Of a stretch of 45,532 nt of DNA, positions 42,742-45,532 are shown one piece after another; within the stretch, counting starts at the first letter, position 1; each line of letters starts with the position of its first letter. The notes under the pieces were generated by a model. That model was not told the DNA's origin. It saw only the letters and a program-made list of their open reading frames with translations, and did not search any database. Origin of the DNA: Rhodospirillaceae bacterium (GTDB lineage: Bacteria > Pseudomonadota > Alphaproteobacteria > Rhodospirillales > UBA2165). The DNA is taken from positions 1 through 45,532 of the forward strand of contig NZAK01000067.1 of assembly GCA_002687515.1 (NCBI GenBank), in the 5' to 3' direction. A program made the position numbers and the translations under genes.

Positions 42742-44364
42742 ATGAGCGATACGCAATTCGACGGAATTGTCATCGGCGCCGGACATAACGGCCTGATCAC
42801 CGCCGCATACCTTGCCAAGGCCGGTCTGAAGATTGCGGTCTTCGAGGAGCGCCAGACGGTCGGCGGCGGGTTCGCCACCGACGAGGTTACCGCCCCCGGT
42901 TTCAAGCATCAATTACACGCCCATTACATCAAGATTCACGAAAGCCCCGTGCATACCGATCTGGAACTCGAACGTTACGGTATAAACTACGTGTTTCCCG
43001 ATCCGAAGATGGCCATCGTTAGAAACAGCAGTTATTTCCTCTATCATCAAAATCGGGAGAAGACTTACAATTCGATCAAACGAATTTCGGCGAAAGACGC
43101 TGAAACATACCGGGAAATGTCAACCAAATGGCACCGGTGGTATGTCGATTTTATCCTGCCGGAAATCTACGCGCCGCCGAAGCCTCATGATCAATGGGAA
43201 GCGGACATTCTCGCCAAGCCGGGCGGCGAGGAATATCTGGACGCGGTCAAGAATTACAGCCCCGTGGAATACGGCGAGAAGCTTTTTGAAAGCGAGCCCT
43301 GCCGGTTGGCGATCGTACGCGGGGCCGCGTCGGCGGAGTATAACGTTCGCCGCAAGGGAATGCCGGCCCTGGTGTTTGCAACCATATTGAACTGGTTCAA
43401 CGAAACGACCGCGCATGTGGTCGGCGGCGCCAAGCAGATCCCCCTGGCCCTGGCGCGCATCGTCGAGGAAAACGGAGGAACCATATTCGAAAACACGCGG
43501 GTTGCCAGGATCGCCATCGAGGACAATGTGGCCAAGGGTATTGCTCTGGATGACGGCAGCGAGATCAGTGCGAACCACTTCGTCGCCAGTTCGATCGACC
43601 CGGTCCATACCTTCCTTTTTATGGTCGGTGAGGAACATCTTTCCCAAGATCTCGCGGAAAAGGCCGCCAACTTCAAGTTTAAGGGATCTTCCATATTCCG
43701 CGTGCACCTGGCATTGAAGGAACGCCCGCGATTCCTGATGGCCGAGCAGGAGCCGACGATCGACGATTCCTGGAAGTTCACCATTGGTTTCGAGGAGCCC
43801 GGTGATTTTGCGGCGATCGGCGATTTTGTCGAGACCGGGCAACTGCCGGAAATTACCGGCGTGGACTTTGGCCTGACCACGATCTTCGATGCGTCCTCGG
43901 CTCCGGATGGGCAACATGTTGCCTATATCGGGCTGCCGGCGCCATTCGAACTTGCCGACGGGGGCGCCGAGCGATGGGCGTCCGTGGCAAAAGATTTGGG
44001 CGACCGGCTGATCGCCAAACTACGCGAATATGCTCCGAACATGACCGATGACAACATTGTCGGCCGTTTTGCCTACACCCCGAAGGATATCGAGGAGTAC
44101 CTTCCGAATATGGTTTCGGGAGATATCTGCCAGGGTGAAATGAGTCCCGAGCAGCTTGGCTATAACCGGCCCTGGCCAGGCATGAGCGATTACCGCACCC
44201 CGATTTCAAACCTCTATCTGTGTGGCGCCTCCACCCATCCGGGCGGTCATGCCGTTGGCGGGTCGGGCTACAATGCCGCAAACGCGATCGCCGATGATCT
44301 CGCAATCACCAAGTGGTGGCCGGCCTACGATGCGCACAAGATCATAGAGGCATGGGAGAATTGA
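42742..44364 (+). CDS. FAD-dependent oxidoreductase, phytoene desaturase/PYROXD2-like
   Basis: 540 residues from MSDTQFDGIVIGAGHNGLIT; GGAG (42732-42735) sits well for this ATG rather than the one at 42730. The dinucleotide fold GAGHNGLITAAYLAKAG is followed by VFEERQTVGGGFATDE. The C-terminal FAD motif is LYLCGASTHPGGHAVGGSGYNAANAI, a close match to CrtI/PYROXD2-type amine-oxidase-like flavoproteins. There is no carotenoid gene nearby. It probably desaturates or oxidises a catabolic substrate and may donate electrons to the ETF/HdrD-like system. It is convergent with the IclR gene 24 bp away. Confidence 0.87.
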   Translation: MSDTQFDGIVIGAGHNGLITAAYLAKAGLKIAVFEERQTVGGGFATDEVTAPGFKHQLHAHYIKIHESPVHTDLELERYGINYVFPDPKMAIVRNSSYFLYHQNREKTYNSIKRISAKDAETYREMSTKWHRWYVDFILPEIYAPPKPHDQWEADILAKPGGEEYLDAVKNYSPVEYGEKLFESEPCRLAIVRGAASAEYNVRRKGMPALVFATILNWFNETTAHVVGGAKQIPLALARIVEENGGTIFENTRVARIAIEDNVAKGIALDDGSEISANHFVASSIDPVHTFLFMVGEEHLSQDLAEKAANFKFKGSSIFRVHLALKERPRFLMAEQEPTIDDSWKFTIGFEEPGDFAAIGDFVETGQLPEITGVDFGLTTIFDASSAPDGQHVAYIGLPAPFELADGGAERWASVAKDLGDRLIAKLREYAPNMTDDNIVGRFAYTPKDIEEYLPNMVSGDICQGEMSPEQLGYNRPWPGMSDYRTPISNLYLCGASTHPGGHAVGGSGYNAANAIADDLAITKWWPAYDAHKIIEAWEN

Positions 44365-44388
44365 AACGCGGCACTGCGTTTGCCGATA

Positions 44389-45189
44389 TCAGCCGGCGGC
44401 GGCCGGCGCGAAGTTATCAGCAGTTTTCGAACCGAGGGAATCCTCCAGGCGAGCCACTTCTTCGGTGATTTCTTGCGCCGTCGCGCGCACCATTTCAACG
44501 AAACTCTCCACCATCTCAGGAGTACAATGGCGCTCGGAGACGGCGAGGGTCACGCTGGCCAGGATTTCCTTTTGTTTGTCGAAGATCGGAGCGGCGATGC
44601 CGGTCACGGCGTGGTCGACCTCGCCCCCCGGTGTGACGTAAAAACCGGCCTTGCGGATTTTACGAAGGTTCGCCCGGAATTCGTTCCAATCGCCGCCCAG
44701 TCCCGCTTCGCGGATCTTTTCGCCGTGCGCGAGGTATATATCCTTGAGAACGCGAACCGGCAGATTGGCAAGGATTACCTTGGGGGTGGCGCCGCGAAAT
44801 AGCGGCATGGTTCGGCCCCGGGCAAAGGTGACGGCAATGTCGTCGGGATCGCCCTCCTGATGGATGCACAGGACGCTGGTATGGAAGAAGCGGCCGAGAA
44901 TAACGACGTTGCCGGATTTTTGCCGGAGTTTGGCCATCAGCGCCGGCGCTACCCTGAGCAGCGGATCGCTGAGCCGGATCTGGCGGTCGAGCTTGACGAT
45001 GAATGGCCCCAGCGCGTAGGCGCCGCTGCTGATCGGTACAAGTAACCCGGCCCGTGTCAACGCACGGAAGTAACGGTAAATGGTGCTCCGCGATCGGCCG
45101 AGAGATTCGGTCGCTTCGTTAATCGTCCATATTGGTTCGGCTTCGGTAAACAAATCCAGCACGCCGAGCATGTGATTCAGGCTGCTCAT
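44389..45189 (-). CDS. IclR family transcriptional regulator
   Basis: 266 residues. The N-terminal winged helix-turn-helix covers about 1-60 (LNHMLGVLDLFTEAEPIWTI, then SLGRSRSTIYRYFRALTRAG). The effector-binding IclR domain follows (GAYALGPFIVKLDRQIR through AGFYVTPGGEVDHAVTGIAA, then EILASVTLAVSERH). IclR proteins often repress or activate adjacent catabolic operons in response to an aromatic or organic acid. Its neighbours (flavoprotein, HdrD-like, FAH-family, SDR, hydrolase) are plausible targets. A palindrome about 83 bp before the start could be its own operator. Confidence 0.92.
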   Translation of the reverse strand: MSSLNHMLGVLDLFTEAEPIWTINEATESLGRSRSTIYRYFRALTRAGLLVPISSGAYALGPFIVKLDRQIRLSDPLLRVAPALMAKLRQKSGNVVILGRFFHTSVLCIHQEGDPDDIAVTFARGRTMPLFRGATPKVILANLPVRVLKDIYLAHGEKIREAGLGGDWNEFRANLRKIRKAGFYVTPGGEVDHAVTGIAAPIFDKQKEILASVTLAVSERHCTPEMVESFVEMVRATAQEITEEVARLEDSLGSKTADNFAPAAAG

Positions 45190-45532
45190 TCTAATCTCTT
45201 CCAGCTTTTCTTGGACATCACTGCGAATTTCGGGACCACTTGATTTCAGCCCTCTCCAATCCGAAACTATGCGAAAATTTCGTATTGTGAATTTATATGA
45301 AATTTATTTATTATGACAATCAAATAAAATATATTGGGTTGTCGGTCCGGCTGCTTGCGGTCCTGATTGGTCGCCCAAACCATGCGGCCGCCGGATCGCG
45401 GCGCAGACGGTCAAGTTTACCGCGGTGGACGCCGCGATCATCGGGGTGGGCATCGCCCCGGCGGCCACCGGTTCCCTGAATATACCGGCCAGCATGTAGG
45501 CGCGCATGCCGGCCCTTTTCCGGGTAATACCA
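45190..45532. other. Right flank: AT-rich IclR promoter region, no clear gene
   Basis: 45270-45340 is AT-rich and should contain the IclR promoter. The last 200 bp return to high GC and stay open in several frames to the window edge. They could be the 3' part of a neighbouring gene cut by the edge, for example the minus-strand frame reading MLAGIFREPVAAGAMPTPMI. I cannot decide which frame, if any, is coding. Confidence 0.4.
45272..45282. promoter_or_regulatory. Perfect palindrome CGAAAATTTCG, possible IclR operator
   Basis: CGAAA-A-TTTCG is an odd-length perfect palindrome in the AT-rich leader of the IclR gene. IclR-family operators are often short palindromes with GAAA/TTTC half-sites, so autoregulation is plausible. 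No second copy was noticed in front of neighbouring genes. Confidence 0.3.

Noticed and set aside
45522-45532. Possible second copy of the urt-operon element starting at the right edge (TAATACC)
   Set aside because: Only about seven bases match the terminal repeat before the window ends, and the next base differs. This is too short to support.

Overview
The window is GC-rich chromosomal DNA. The urt-ure gene order, the style of the proteins and the sigma-54 and FNR/FixK-type sites point to an alphaproteobacterium, perhaps Rhodospirillales-like. This placement is inferred from gene content; no marker gene is present. All assignments come from reading motifs by eye, and no database search was run.

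Region 1 (about 0.76-17.3 kb) is an exopolysaccharide or O-antigen-type locus. A minus-strand operon-like run goes from 13253 down to 761: methyltransferase, Wzx-like flippase, GT4, Wzy/ligase-like membrane protein with a 9-residue tandem-repeat tail, GT2, beta-propeller protein, GT4, FkbM methyltransferase, GT4, and an AsnB-type amidotransferase. Several joints are 4-base ATGA overlaps. A separate FkbM gene on the plus strand, a WcaJ-type initiating phosphoglycosyltransferase (minus) and a second Wzy/ligase-like protein (plus) complete the set. No Wza/Wzc/Wzz export genes are present in the window.

Region 2 (17.3-21.5 kb) holds a 2-oxoglutarate/Fe(II)-type oxygenase, a UbiD-family decarboxylase, a small four-helix membrane protein and a two-CBS-domain protein.

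Region 3 (21.5-32.8 kb) is a complete urea uptake and hydrolysis unit, urtABCDE followed by ureDABCEFG. A textbook sigma-54 -24/-12 element sits just upstream of urtA, so nitrogen-limitation control is likely. A 280-bp MITE-like palindromic element is inserted exactly between urtD and urtE. A strong hairpin separates urtA from urtB.

Region 4 (32.8-45.5 kb) is accessory metabolism. It starts with a large Rossmann protein of unknown function that diverges from a universal stress protein, with an FNR/FixK-type box between them. An SDR dehydrogenase, a CocE/NonD hydrolase, two HdrD-like iron-sulfur proteins (one with a membrane cytochrome-like domain), an FAH/hydratase-family enzyme, a CrtI/PYROXD2-like flavoprotein and an IclR regulator follow. 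Immediately upstream of the membrane HdrD-like gene is a short remnant that reads like part of EtfB joined to the C-terminus of EtfA, suggesting a deleted etfBA pair.

The non-coding stretches carry several palindromic repeats: 60-183, 21530-21644, 26854-27133, and a related pair at about 17342-17598 and 37945-38133.
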